A DNA stretch of 64,000 nucleotides from Sphingomonas sp. Root710 (GTDB lineage Bacteria > Pseudomonadota > Alphaproteobacteria > Sphingomonadales > Sphingomonadaceae), in NCBI RefSeq assembly GCF_001429065.1, contig NZ_LMIB01000001.1, positions 1,718,172 through 1,782,171 of the forward strand, given 5' to 3'. The translations under genes and the position numbers were made by a program. Shown here in pieces: positions 27,804-36,206 of this stretch. A model generated the notes under the pieces. That model was not told where the DNA came from, did not search any database, and worked only from the letters and a program-made list of their open reading frames with translations. The stretch's first letter is position 1; each line of letters begins with the position of its first letter.

Positions 27804-28900
27804 AGCACCACGAGCTCCGCCTTCATCGCCCCGGCCTGCTTGAGCGCCTCGAGGATGGCGACGAGGTCGGCCGGCGACGCACCGATGGCGTTGACCGCCT
27901 TGACGATCTCGGCGAGCGATGCGCCCGGCTGAAACTCGAACATCGGGCGGGCTTCCTGGTCGACCTTGATCGCGCTCGACTGCTGCACAGCGGTCTCGCC
28001 CTTCGAGAAGGCGTTGGGCTGGATCACCTGCGGCTTCTCGTCGACCTGGACGGTCATCTTGCCATGGGTGACTGCAACCGGTGCGATGCGGACCGCGCCA
28101 TTGATGACGACGGTGCCGGTGCGGGCGTTGACCACGACGCGCGCGGGGGCGTCGGCGGTGTCGACCTCGAGATTCTCGATCCGGCTCATCAGCGTGGTGC
28201 GGACCTCCGCGCCCGGCGCGGCCTCGACGGTGATCGTCGTTGCGTCGATCGAGCGCGCGATCGGGCCCAGGCGGGTGTTAATCGCGGCGGCGACGCGCTG
28301 CGAGGTGGTGAGATCGGCTTCGGACAGGTCGAAGCGGAGCTGCGGCGTGGTCGCGAATCCGGAGTCGACGCTGCGCTCGACGGTCGCCCCGCCAGGAATG
28401 CGTCCGGCGGTGGGCACATTGATGGTGAGCTTCGAGCCGTCGGCGGCGTCGATGCCGAGACCGCCGACCGCGAGATTGCCCTGCGCCATCGCATAGATCT
28501 GACCATCGGCGCCGAGCAGCGGCGCCATGATCAGCGTGCCGCCGCGCAGCGACTTGGCCTTGCCCAGCGCCGAAATGGTGACGTCGAGGCGCTGGCCGGG
28601 CTTGGCGAAGGCGGGCAGTTCGGCAGTCAGCATCACCGCCGCCGCATTTTTCAGCGCGGGATTGACCCCGGCGGGAAGCTGCAGGCCGAAGCGCGAGGCG
28701 ACGCCCTTCATGCCCAGCGTCGAATAATCGAGGCTGTCGTCGCCGGTGCCGGCGAGGCCCACGACGATACCATAGCCGGTCAGCTGGTTCGCGCGCAGAC
28801 CCTGGAAGGTCCCGATGTCCTTGATCCGCTCGGCATGGCTCACGCCGGAGACGACGAAGCCCGAGAAGCAGAACAGGAAAGTGATCAACGCGCGATACAT
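27800..28900 (-). CDS. flgI: Flagellar P-ring protein FlgI
   Basis: A 366-residue periplasmic P-ring subunit. It has a signal peptide (ALITFLFCFSGFVVSGVSHA), then ERIKDIGTFQGLRANQLTGYGIVVGLAGTGD, the family hallmark, and the C-terminal LAEIVKAVNAIGASPADLVAILEALKQAGAM. ATG 28900 was preferred to a GTG at 28909 because GAGGAAG would touch the GTG directly but stands nine bases before the ATG. Confidence 0.97.
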   Translation of the reverse strand: MYRALITFLFCFSGFVVSGVSHAERIKDIGTFQGLRANQLTGYGIVVGLAGTGDDSLDYSTLGMKGVASRFGLQLPAGVNPALKNAAAVMLTAELPAFAKPGQRLDVTISALGKAKSLRGGTLIMAPLLGADGQIYAMAQGNLAVGGLGIDAADGSKLTINVPTAGRIPGGATVERSVDSGFATTPQLRFDLSEADLTTSQRVAAAINTRLGPIARSIDATTITVEAAPGAEVRTTLMSRIENLEVDTADAPARVVVNARTGTVVINGAVRIAPVAVTHGKMTVQVDEKPQVIQPNAFSKGETAVQQSSAIKVDQEARPMFEFQPGASLAEIVKAVNAIGASPADLVAILEALKQAGAMKAELVVL

Positions 28901-28927
28901 GAACGGCACTTCCTCGAAAAACTTAAA

Positions 28928-29599
28928 TCAGAATGGGCTCAACATGCTGAAAAAACGGTTAAGCCACCCCTGACGGGAGCCCCGCGCGATCTCGCCCTTG
29001 CCCGAATAGGTGATGCGGGCGTCGGCGACGCGGGTGGAAGCGACGCGGTTGTCCGGGCCGATATCGGCAGCACGGATGATCCCGGTGATCGCGATATTCT
29101 CGTCGCCGCGGTTCAGCGTCAGCAGCTTTTCGCCGCGCACCAGCATCGTCCCGTTGGGATAGATGCGCGCGATCGTGACGCTGATCTCACCGTTGAGCTG
29201 GTTCGACTGCGCCGCGGCGCCCTTGCCCTGGAACTTGCCGCCGCCGCTCGCCCCGATGTCGGTCGGATTGAAGAAGGAGGCGGGGCCGGTGGTCGGCGGC
29301 GTCAGGCCGATCTCGCCCGAGCGGTCGGTCGACGCGCTGTTCGACTTGGCGGCTTGGGTGCGCTCGACCAGCGAGATGGTGACGATATCCCCCACCATCG
29401 CGGCGCGCGCGCCGTTGGTCAGCGCCGAATAGCCATTGGCCGCCTGGAAGATCGCGCCATTGGCGACCGGCGCGACCGGCTCGGCCGCATAGGTCGGCGC
29501 ATATTCGACGGCGCGCTCACGCTGCCTGGCATCGACGGGCTGGGTCGCCGCGCCGAGCAGGAAAAGCCCGACGATGACGCCGTTGAGCGCGGTGGCCAT
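28928..29599 (-). CDS. flgH: Flagellar L-ring protein FlgH without lipobox cysteine
   Basis: A 223-residue L-ring subunit by position and sequence (ARAAMVGDIVTISLVERTQA, LNGEISVTIARIYPNGTMLVRGEK, GIIRAADIGPDNRVASTRVADARI). FlgH is normally an outer-membrane lipoprotein, but this protein contains no cysteine at all. Its N-terminus, VIVGLFLLGAATQPVDA, looks like an ordinary signal peptide with an Ala-x-Ala-like end. Starts at 29599 (used here) and 29629, inside flgG, are both possible; neither has a strong ribosome site. Confidence 0.92.
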   Translation of the reverse strand: MATALNGVIVGLFLLGAATQPVDARQRERAVEYAPTYAAEPVAPVANGAIFQAANGYSALTNGARAAMVGDIVTISLVERTQAAKSNSASTDRSGEIGLTPPTTGPASFFNPTDIGASGGGKFQGKGAAAQSNQLNGEISVTIARIYPNGTMLVRGEKLLTLNRGDENIAITGIIRAADIGPDNRVASTRVADARITYSGKGEIARGSRQGWLNRFFSMLSPF

Positions 29600-29609
29600 G
29601 ACGTCGAGA

Positions 29610-30398
29610 TTAGATGTTCTGGTTGACATATTGCAGCATCTGGTCGGTCGAGGAGATCATCTTGCTGTTCACTTCGTAGGCGCGCTGCGTCTCGATCATG
29701 TCGACCAGTTCCTCGACGATATTGACGTTCGAGCCTTCGAGCGACGCCTGGCGGATATTGCCGCGGCCATCGACGCCGGCGGCGCCGACCTGCGGCTGGC
29801 CGGAGGCGGACGTCTCGGTGAGCAGGTTGTTGCCGCCCGCCTGAAGACCCGCCGGATTGATGAAACGGGCGAGTTCGATCTTGCCGACTTCGCTCGCCTC
29901 GGTCTGGCCCGCGAGGGTGACGCTGACGGTGCCGTCAGCGCCGATCGTGATGTTCTGCGCGCCCTCGGGTATCTGGATCTGCGGCTGGAGCTGGAAGCCG
30001 TCGCTGTTCACGAGCGTGCCGTCCTGCGACAGATTGAAATTGCCGTCGCGGGTATAGCCGGTGCGGCCATCGGGCATCTGGATCTGAAAATAGCCGGGGC
30101 CCTCGATCGCCATGTCGAGCGCGTTGCCGGTCGACTGGAGGCTGCCCTGGGTGTCGATCTTGGCGGTGCCGTTGATCTGCACGCCGGTGCCGAGATTGGT
30201 GCCGGTGGCATATTTGGTCGACTCCGACGAAGCCGCGCCGGGCGCGGTCATCGCCTGATAGGCGAGCGTTTCGAAACTCGCGCGATCACGCTTGAAGCCG
30301 GTGGTGTTGACGTTCGCCAGGTTGTTGGCGATCACCTGCATGCGCATATTTTGCGCATCGAGGCCCGTGCGGGCGACGTGCAATGCTGCGTTGCTCAT
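29610..30398 (-). CDS. flgG: Flagellar distal rod protein FlgG
   Basis: A 262-residue rod protein. The N-terminus is ALHVARTGLDAQNMRMQVIANNLANVNTTGFKRDR. The central part has GNALDMAIEGPGYFQIQMPDG. The C-terminus is EGSNVNIVEELVDMIETQRAYEVNSKMI, the classical rod/hook end motif. It is full length and sits between flgF and flgH. Confidence 0.97.
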   Translation of the reverse strand: MSNAALHVARTGLDAQNMRMQVIANNLANVNTTGFKRDRASFETLAYQAMTAPGAASSESTKYATGTNLGTGVQINGTAKIDTQGSLQSTGNALDMAIEGPGYFQIQMPDGRTGYTRDGNFNLSQDGTLVNSDGFQLQPQIQIPEGAQNITIGADGTVSVTLAGQTEASEVGKIELARFINPAGLQAGGNNLLTETSASGQPQVGAAGVDGRGNIRQASLEGSNVNIVEELVDMIETQRAYEVNSKMISSTDQMLQYVNQNI

Positions 30399-30423
30399 CG
30401 AAAGCTACTCCGTTCTAATTCGG

Positions 30424-31167
30424 TCAGTCGAGGCTCATCAGGCTGGTCGACGCCTTGTCGATGTCCTGGGCCGCGCTCATCATCTTCACCTGCATGTCCC
30501 AGTCCCGGCTCGCCTCGATCATGTCGATCAGCGTGGCCGAGGCGTTGACGTTCGATCCCTCGATCGCGCCCTGGCGGACGGTCGCTTCGGGATCGCCTGC
30601 CAGCGTGCCGCCGTTGCGGGCGCGGAACAGGCCATCGAGACCCTTGGCGATATCGGTACCGTTCGTGGCGACGAGCTTGAGCCGGTCGACCTGCTGGATC
30701 TGAGTCGGGTCCCCGCCCTGCGGCACGATCGAGATCGTGCCGTCGGCGGCGATGGTCAGCTTGTCATAGGCGGGCAGCGTGATCGGCCCGCTGTCGCCGA
30801 GCACGGGCATGCCGTCGCCGGTGGTCAGCAGGCCGCTGTCGCTGACCTGCAGGTCGCCGCGGCGGGTATAGGCCTCGTCGCCTTCGCGGCTCTGCACGGC
30901 GAGGAGATTGTCCTTGCCTTGCAGCGCCACGTCGAGGTCGCGGCCGGTTTCGTTGATCGTGCCTTCGGACATGTCGGCCGAAACGACCTCGCCCGAGTTG
31001 GTGGCGCGGCTCTCGAAACCATCGCCTTTAAGCCAGAGCGCGGTGCTCGAGCTCATTTCGGAGCGGAAACCGGCCGTGTTGATGTTGGCGAGGTTATTGG
31101 CGGTCGTCGTCTGACGCGCCATCGCCGCCCGCATCGCCGACAATGAGCTATAGATCAGCTTGTCCAT
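30424..31167 (-). CDS. flgF: Flagellar proximal rod protein FlgF
   Basis: A 247-residue rod protein. It begins MDKLIYSSLSAMRAAMARQTTTANNLANINTAGFR and ends in the EGSNVNASATLIDMIEASRDWDMQVKMM motif; order and length match FlgF. It is 25 bases before flgG. Confidence 0.95.
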   Translation of the reverse strand: MDKLIYSSLSAMRAAMARQTTTANNLANINTAGFRSEMSSSTALWLKGDGFESRATNSGEVVSADMSEGTINETGRDLDVALQGKDNLLAVQSREGDEAYTRRGDLQVSDSGLLTTGDGMPVLGDSGPITLPAYDKLTIAADGTISIVPQGGDPTQIQQVDRLKLVATNGTDIAKGLDGLFRARNGGTLAGDPEATVRQGAIEGSNVNASATLIDMIEASRDWDMQVKMMSAAQDIDKASTSLMSLD

Positions 31168-31193
31168 GGCCGGTTTCCCTCAGCGTCCGTTGC

Positions 31194-32501
31194 TTACGAG
31201 CGCAGGTTGACGATGGTGGTGGTCATCGTGTTCGCCGCCTCGATCGCCTTGGCGTTCGCCGAGAAGTTGCGCTGCGCCTGGATCAGCGCGACGAGCTCCT
31301 CGGTGATGTCGACATTGGCCTGCTCGAGCGCGCCCGACTGGATCGTGCCGGCGCCGTTGCTGGCCGCCTCGCTGATCATCGGCTCTCCCGAATTGCCGGT
31401 CGCGCTCCACTTGCTGTCGCCCAGCTGGCGCAGACCCTCGGGATTCGAAAAGTTCGCGACCACGATCTTGCCGAGCGCCTGGGTGTCACCGTTCGAGAAG
31501 GTCGCGGTGATCAGGCCGTCGGTGCCGATCGAGATGTTGTCGAGCTGACCGGCGGCAAAGCCGTCCTGATCGAAGCTGGTCATCGTGAACGGAACCGCGC
31601 CCATCTTGGTCGCGCCGCCATAGGTCAGCTCGAAGGACAGCGGCGCCGAAGCCCCGCTCGGCGTGATCGCGTCGGTCGTGATCGTGCCGGTCGGCGCGGT
31701 CATGACGCCAGCCGAGTCGAAGGTCAGGGTCAGCGGCGCGGGCTGCGTCGTCGCGGACGCATCATAGCTGAGCTCCTGATCGCCGATGAAGGTATGCGCT
31801 GTCCAGTTCGTGTCGGTGGTCGAGCCCGACGGAATATTCTCGCGGATGTAATAGGTCGTCATCGGGTAGGCAGTGCCGGCGGTGTCGTACACCGTCGTCG
31901 TCGTCGACTGGTTGTAGCTGTTCGGATCGTTGCGATCGAAGGCATAGGGGCTGCTCGCACTGTAGGCCGAGCGCGCCGAGGGAACATCGGCAGCCGAAGG
32001 GAAGGTGACGGCGAGGTCGATCTCCTCGGTTGCCTTCGAAGTGCCAGAAGTCAGCGGCAGCTGGACAGGACGGATGGCGGTGATGCCGCTGCTGGTCACG
32101 GTACCGGTCGAATCGGTCGGCAGCACTTGCAGATAGGCGCCCGAGCTGTCGGTCAGGTAGCGCGACTTGTCGACACTGAACGAGCCGTTGCGGGTATAAG
32201 CGATCTGAGCGTTGGACCCCGATGCGCGGGTGACGAAAAAGCCCTGACCCGAGATGGCGAGGTCGAGCGAACGCTCCGAGCTGGCCAGGCCGCCCTGCGT
32301 GAACTGCTGATTGATGGCGCGCAGGCGGGTGCCCTGCCCCGCGATGCCGGCGCTCTGCGTCGGCGATGAGGAGACGAGATCGGCGAACTCGGTATTGCTG
32401 CGCTTGAAGGCAGTGGTGCCGACATTGGCGACGTTGTTCGAGATGACACCGAGGTCGGTCTGCGCGGCCTTCAGGCCCGAAAGCGAGGTGTAGAAGGACA
32501 T
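31194..32501 (-). CDS. flgE: Flagellar hook protein FlgE
   Basis: A 435-residue hook subunit. The N-terminus is SFYTSLSGLKAAQTDLGVISNNVANVGTTAFKRS. A Ser/Thr-rich middle part follows with the D2 region (FTMTSFDQDGFAAGQLDNISIGTDG). The C-terminus is EQANVDITEELVALIQAQRNFSANAKAIEAAN. It is placed after flgD, its cap protein. Confidence 0.96.
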   Translation of the reverse strand: MSFYTSLSGLKAAQTDLGVISNNVANVGTTAFKRSNTEFADLVSSSPTQSAGIAGQGTRLRAINQQFTQGGLASSERSLDLAISGQGFFVTRASGSNAQIAYTRNGSFSVDKSRYLTDSSGAYLQVLPTDSTGTVTSSGITAIRPVQLPLTSGTSKATEEIDLAVTFPSAADVPSARSAYSASSPYAFDRNDPNSYNQSTTTTVYDTAGTAYPMTTYYIRENIPSGSTTDTNWTAHTFIGDQELSYDASATTQPAPLTLTFDSAGVMTAPTGTITTDAITPSGASAPLSFELTYGGATKMGAVPFTMTSFDQDGFAAGQLDNISIGTDGLITATFSNGDTQALGKIVVANFSNPEGLRQLGDSKWSATGNSGEPMISEAASNGAGTIQSGALEQANVDITEELVALIQAQRNFSANAKAIEAANTMTTTIVNLRS

Positions 32502-32525
32502 TTCGTTAGGCTCCGTTACCGAAAA

Positions 32526-33206
32526 TCAGGAAAGTTGGATGGCGTCGGCGGGGTCGATGGTGCCCAGCGCGGTGACGAGTTTGGTGGTGCCGCTGGCCGG
32601 GGACTGGACGCCCTGCACGGTGGTCCAGCTCGCGGTCGAGCTGTCCATCGTCTTGCCGTCCTTGTCCTTGGCGTAGACCGAGATCGTCAGCGGGCCGGCG
32701 ACGGCGTTGCCGTCCTGGTCCTTGCCGTCCCAGTAGAAGGGAAGATCGCCCTTCGCGACATTCTCGGCGCGGCCGGTGTAGACCACCTTGCCGGTGGCAT
32801 CGACGAGGCTCACGCTGGCGCTCGACGCATTGTCGGGCAGCGTGACCTTGCCGGCGTAAGAGCCGTCGGACAGCGGCGCGGCCGTCTTGGATTCGACCAG
32901 CGCGGCCTTGCCGATCCAGCTTGCCGCATCGCCGACGCGCGACGACGCCAGGCTCGACATGATCGACTTCAGAGACTGGTTCATCTCGGCGATGCCGGTG
33001 GTCGACGAGAATTGCGCCATCTGGGCGACCATCTGCGTGTTGTCGACCGGATCGAACGGATCCTGCGTGGTCATCTGCGTAGTGAGCAGCTTCAGGAAGG
33101 ACGACTGGTCGAGCGTCTGGTTGCTCTTCGTGGTGGTCGTCGTGCCGCCGCTCTTCGGATTGCCGGTGAGGCTATCCAGATAGCTATTGCCGGTGGATAT
33201 CGTCAT
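32526..33206 (-). CDS. flgD: Hook-capping protein FlgD
   Basis: A 226-residue hook scaffold. The N-terminal signature is LDQSSFLKLLTTQMTTQDPFDPVDNTQMVAQMAQFS. The C-terminal FlgD Ig/Tudor-like part includes NVAKGDLPFYWDGKDQDGNAVAGPLTISVYAKDKDG. It overlaps flgC by four bases. Confidence 0.96.
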   Translation of the reverse strand: MTISTGNSYLDSLTGNPKSGGTTTTTKSNQTLDQSSFLKLLTTQMTTQDPFDPVDNTQMVAQMAQFSSTTGIAEMNQSLKSIMSSLASSRVGDAASWIGKAALVESKTAAPLSDGSYAGKVTLPDNASSASVSLVDATGKVVYTGRAENVAKGDLPFYWDGKDQDGNAVAGPLTISVYAKDKDGKTMDSSTASWTTVQGVQSPASGTTKLVTALGTIDPADAIQLS

Positions 33207-33607
33207 TTGCCGAGCCTCAGCGTGTCGAGAGTGAGCGTCTTCGCGGTCTGCATGACCTGGACGTTGTTCTGGTACTGGCGGGCGGTTTCCATCATCTCGA
33301 CCAGCTCCTGCGCCTGATCGACGCCCGCTTCCCAGACGTTGCCGTCCTTGTCGGCCTTCGGATGGTTGGGGTCGTAGCGCTTGGTGGGTTCGATGTTGGA
33401 GGCGACCACCTGATCGACCTTCACGGTCGCGACGCCGGGGCTGTCGGTGACCGAGGAGAAGACCGGCTTGATCGCGCGGAAGGCTTCGGCCTTGCTGCCC
33501 GCGACCGAACCCGCATTGGCGAGGTTAGAAGCCGAGGTGTTGAGCCGGACCATCTGGGCGGACATCGCGCGGCCGGCGATGTCGAAGACCGAGAGATTAT
33601 TGGCCAT
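33203..33607 (-). CDS. flgC: Flagellar proximal rod protein FlgC
   Basis: A 134-residue rod protein. It starts LSVFDIAGRAMSAQMVRLNTSASNLANAGSV and ends EAGVDQAQELVEMMETARQYQNNVQVMQTAKTL. Three bases separate it from flgB and it overlaps flgD. Confidence 0.96.
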   Translation of the reverse strand: MANNLSVFDIAGRAMSAQMVRLNTSASNLANAGSVAGSKAEAFRAIKPVFSSVTDSPGVATVKVDQVVASNIEPTKRYDPNHPKADKDGNVWEAGVDQAQELVEMMETARQYQNNVQVMQTAKTLTLDTLRLGK

Positions 33608-33610
33608 GCC

Positions 33611-33964
33611 TTATTCTCCCTTCAGCGCCGACATGACCGTGCCGATCCGGCCTTCCAGAAAGGAAAGCGTGGTGCGGTACTGGATCGCGTTCTCGGCGAA
33701 CTGATTCTGTTCGGTGGACAGTTCGACGGTGTTGCCGTCGAGCGAGGTTTCCAAGGGCACGCGGTATCCGATGTTGCTCTCGGCGGCCTGGTCGGCGGTC
33801 ATGCCGCTATTCCCGGTCGCGTCGGACAGCGCCTTCTGGAAATCGATATCGCGCGCCTTGTAGTTGGGCGTGGCGGCGTTCGCGATGTTGGAGGCGAGCA
33901 TCGCCAGCCGCTGCGAACGGATCGCCAGCGCCTTGCCATGTACCCCGAAAAGCGGATCAGCCAT
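33611..33964 (-). CDS. flgB: Flagellar proximal rod protein FlgB
   Basis: A 117-residue rod protein, first gene of the flgBCDEFGHIJKL operon. Features: GVHGKALAIRSQRLAMLASNIANAATPNYKARDIDFQ near the N-terminus and NTVELSTEQNQFAENAIQYRTTLSFLE near the C-terminus. A consensus sigma-54 promoter and two enhancer-like sites lie upstream. fliE and the rest of the export apparatus are encoded elsewhere. Confidence 0.95.
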   Translation of the reverse strand: MADPLFGVHGKALAIRSQRLAMLASNIANAATPNYKARDIDFQKALSDATGNSGMTADQAAESNIGYRVPLETSLDGNTVELSTEQNQFAENAIQYRTTLSFLEGRIGTVMSALKGE

Positions 33965-34050
33965 TTTTTCGCTTCGTCCTCTAAAAGTCTGTCAGCCGCC
34001 GCCGTTAATCATGTTCGAACAGGCTCGACGGCTGCCTTGGGCACATCCCA

Positions 34051-34067
34051 AGCAACTGCCGTGCCAA
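34051..34067 (-). promoter_or_regulatory. Sigma-54 promoter of the flgB operon
   Basis: On the minus strand TTGGCAC (34067-34061), GGCAG, then TTGCT (34055-34051): a perfect -24/-12 match to TGGCAC-N5-TTGC. It lies about 87 bases before the flgB start. A CTTGGG/CCCAAG palindrome partly overlaps it at 34037-34053. Confidence 0.9.
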
Positions 34068-34119
34068 ATGTGGTTAACGGGGCCGAAACCCCCTATTTTT
34101 CCTGCATTTGGCGCGAGAG

Positions 34120-34155
34120 CGGCAAAGACTTGCCGGTTGCGGCAAAGACTTGCCG
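34120..34155. promoter_or_regulatory. Tandem enhancer-like sites upstream of the flgB promoter
   Basis: Two identical 16-base imperfect palindromes, CGGCAAAGACTTGCCG, at 34120-34135 and 34140-34155, spaced exactly 20 bases apart, about two helical turns. They stand 53-104 bases upstream of the sigma-54 promoter of flgB. Position and symmetry suggest binding sites for a sigma-54 activator, most likely the one encoded at 47402-48742, whose own upstream region carries the same motif with one base changed. The sites also face the plus-strand MotA-like gene at 34224. Confidence 0.75.
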
Positions 34156-34223
34156 GTCGATCCTGCCGGGTCCGTTAGCCATGTTCGGCAACGGCGCGTT
34201 GACCCGTTTCGGGCATTGGGGAA

Positions 34224-34916
34224 ATGATGTTCCTGCTTGACCAGATCGCCCGATTCATCGACCCGGCCGCCATCGCGATCGTGTTCGGCGGCACGCTTCT
34301 CACCAGCATCTTCCGATCGCCCTGGGCGCATATCGGCCGCGCCTTTTCCGCGCTGGGCCTGCTCGGCCGCGCCGACCCGGCCGCCGATGCCGCAGCCGCG
34401 CGCGTATCGGTCAGCCGTATCCGCGAACTCGCCGAGGTCCGCAGCATCAACTGCGTCGACCGCGTCGAGACCGCGCAGCGCTTCCTGCTGCGCGCCGCGC
34501 GCGAACTGTCCGAAGCGCGCCATTCGCAGGACTTCGCCCGCTGGGCCGCCGACGAGATCGACGCCCGCCGTCTGCGCCACCAGGCCGCGATCGGCGTGTG
34601 GCGCTCGATCGCCGAGACCGGCCCCGCAATGGGCATGATCGGCACGATCATCGGCCTGGTCCAGATGTTCGCACAGATGGAGGATCCGGCCAGGATCGGC
34701 CCCGCCATGGCGGTAGCAATGCTGACCACTTTATATGGCATCATCCTGTCCGCAGGCATCGCCGCGCCGATCGCTGGACGGCTGGAGAGCCTGTCGGAAA
34801 CCGAACTCGCCTGGCAGACCGCCGCGTGCAAGCAGCTCGAACTGCTCGCCCGCGACGAGATCGACAGCGTTGCGCAGACCCGGCCTGCCCGTCCCGGCCT
34901 GCGGACCGCGGCATGA
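34224..34916 (+). CDS. Small MotA/ExbB-family proton channel protein
   Basis: A 230-residue MotA-like protein. One hydrophobic segment near the N-terminus (IDPAAIAIVFGGTLLTSIF) is followed by a cytoplasmic region and the two conserved pore helices with ETGPAMGMIGTIIGLVQMF and LTTLYGIILSAGIAAPIAG. It is shorter than MotA (287 residues at 24232-25095) and seems to lack one N-terminal helix. Its stop overlaps the start of a MotB-like gene as ATGA, so they form a second stator-like pair. GGGGAA precedes the start. A flagellar role is inferred only from position. Confidence 0.8.
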   Translation: MMFLLDQIARFIDPAAIAIVFGGTLLTSIFRSPWAHIGRAFSALGLLGRADPAADAAAARVSVSRIRELAEVRSINCVDRVETAQRFLLRAARELSEARHSQDFARWAADEIDARRLRHQAAIGVWRSIAETGPAMGMIGTIIGLVQMFAQMEDPARIGPAMAVAMLTTLYGIILSAGIAAPIAGRLESLSETELAWQTAACKQLELLARDEIDSVAQTRPARPGLRTAA

Positions 34917-35413
34917 GGCGGGAGATCTCTCAACGCTGGGTGCTGAGCTTCGCCGATCTCGCGCTGCTGCTGCTGGCCTTCTTCGTAATGATGCAGGCGC
35001 AGGCGGGCGACCGGCTGAAGCTCGCGGCGGGCATGCGCGACGCCTTCGGCGGATCGGGCAACGGCAAGGGCGGCGACGTGCTGGTCCACGGCCTGCTCGC
35101 CACGAAGGCGTTCGAAGCCGACGAAGCGATCTTGAAGCCAGCCGAGGCCGCGCGCCTGAGAGCGATCGGCGCGGCCGCCGCCAAGGCGAAGCAGCGCGTG
35201 ATCGTCGCCAGCCAGGGCCGCGACGGCCAGACCGCGCGGCTGGACAGCTGGGAATTGTCGGCGGCCCGCACCACCGCGGTCGCCCGCGCGATCCGGATGG
35301 GCGGCGTGCCCGATGCGATGATCGAGATCAGCATCCCGCCGATGCGCGCCAGCGGCCCCGCGAAGGGCCAGCGCATCGCCGTCCAGCAAATGCCGGGGGC
35401 CGCCACGCGGTAG
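34913..35413 (+). CDS. Short MotB-like protein, partner of the second MotA-like protein
   Basis: A 166-residue protein. The single transmembrane helix, VLSFADLALLLLAFFVMMQ, carries the proton-relay Asp15 in the MotB position. The periplasmic part is only about 130 residues: a reduced OmpA-like domain with WELSAARTTAVARAIRMGG in place of the usual NxxLSxxRA peptidoglycan-binding loop. MotB at 23197-24201 is twice as long. Possible roles are an auxiliary stator, a modulator of MotAB, or an ExbBD-like pump. Confidence 0.75.
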   Translation: MRREISQRWVLSFADLALLLLAFFVMMQAQAGDRLKLAAGMRDAFGGSGNGKGGDVLVHGLLATKAFEADEAILKPAEAARLRAIGAAAAKAKQRVIVASQGRDGQTARLDSWELSAARTTAVARAIRMGGVPDAMIEISIPPMRASGPAKGQRIAVQQMPGAATR

Positions 35414-35425
35414 CCCTTATATATA

Positions 35426-35518
35426 GAGCGTCACTCCGGCGGTGGCCGGAGCCTCAGGAAGCGCCTGTCCCGCTGGCCGTAGGCGCCCCCGGGGCTCCGC
35501 CCTCCCCCGGAGTGACGC
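35426..35518. repeat. Long nested palindromic repeat
   Basis: Outer arms GCGTCACTCCGG (35426-35437) and CCGGAGTGACGC (35507-35518) enclose nested pairs CGGAGCC/GGCTCCG (35444-35450, 35493-35499) and GCGCCT/AGGCGC (35461-35466, 35481-35486). Alternative pairing into a three-way junction is possible. It resembles the GTCAC...GTGAC palindrome at 14651-14729. It lies between the MotB-like gene and flgA and may terminate or insulate. Confidence 0.7.
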
Positions 35519-35592
35519 ATAAGGTAACCGGTGCGTTAACCATTTCTTTCCAGGTCTGCGGATATCTCCCGCGCATGACCCGGAGTTTTGCC

Positions 35593-36123
35593 ATGACGCG
35601 CATCGCCTTCCTGCCCCTCGCTCTCGCCGCCGCGCCGCTCCATGCGCAGGCCGCCTTGCCTCCAGCGCAGGACCTGAACCAGCTCGAGCAGATCGTCGTG
35701 ACGACGCTGGGCGCCGATGTCGGCCAGCCTGGCGGGCCGCTGGCCCCGATCGACCGGCGGATGCGGCTCGCCGCCTGCCCGATCGGCATCCAGGTGGACC
35801 CGCCCACCGCGGGCGCGGTCACCGTCCGCTGCACCACCGCAGGCTGGCGCCTGCGCGTGCCGCTGATGCGCGCCAACATGGTGAGCGTGGGCGGCGCGCA
35901 ATCCTATGGCGACCGCCCGATGGCCGCCAGGGCCGATATCCGCAAGGGCGATCCGGTCCAGCTCATCGCGCAGGGCCAGTCCTATTCGATCAGCGTCGAC
36001 GCGATGGCGATGGAAGATGCCAATATCGGCGGCCGCATCCGCGTTTCCGCCGCGTCGAAGCCCGGCACCTTGTTCGCCGAGGTGATCGATGTCGGCCGTG
36101 TGCGGCTGATCGGATTTAAATGA
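35593..36123 (+). CDS. flgA: P-ring assembly chaperone FlgA
   Basis: A 176-residue periplasmic chaperone. It has a signal peptide (IAFLPLALAAAPLHAQ) and a SAF-type C-terminal domain (ARADIRKGDPVQLIAQGQSYSISVDAMAMEDANIGGRIRVS) that fits FlgA, ending VDVGRVRLIGF-like. A conserved Cys pair (AACPIGIQ...VRCTTAGW) is present. ATG 35593 was chosen because CGGAG stands upstream; ATG 35575 adds six residues. It is outside the flgB operon, upstream of flgM. Confidence 0.9.
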   Translation: MTRIAFLPLALAAAPLHAQAALPPAQDLNQLEQIVVTTLGADVGQPGGPLAPIDRRMRLAACPIGIQVDPPTAGAVTVRCTTAGWRLRVPLMRANMVSVGGAQSYGDRPMAARADIRKGDPVQLIAQGQSYSISVDAMAMEDANIGGRIRVSAASKPGTLFAEVIDVGRVRLIGFK

Positions 36124-36124
36124 T

Positions 36125-36151
36125 TTAAAGGAATTCGAAACCTGTCGTTAA
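36125..36151 (+). promoter_or_regulatory. Sigma-28 promoter for flgM-flgN
   Basis: TTAA (36125-36128), 15 bases, then GTCGTTAA (36144-36151), 55 bases before the flgM start. The same -35/-10 pair occurs ahead of the first flagellin gene. Confidence 0.7.
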
Positions 36152-36206
36152 CATCGGCATGGTGGGAAACATGTTGGCCGAAAGGCCGGATTTGAAAGGA
36201 CCAGAG

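Noticed and set aside
34224-35413. Second MotAB-like pair as a Zorya-type defence system
   Set aside because: No ZorC, ZorD or ZorE-like genes follow; the next gene is flgA.
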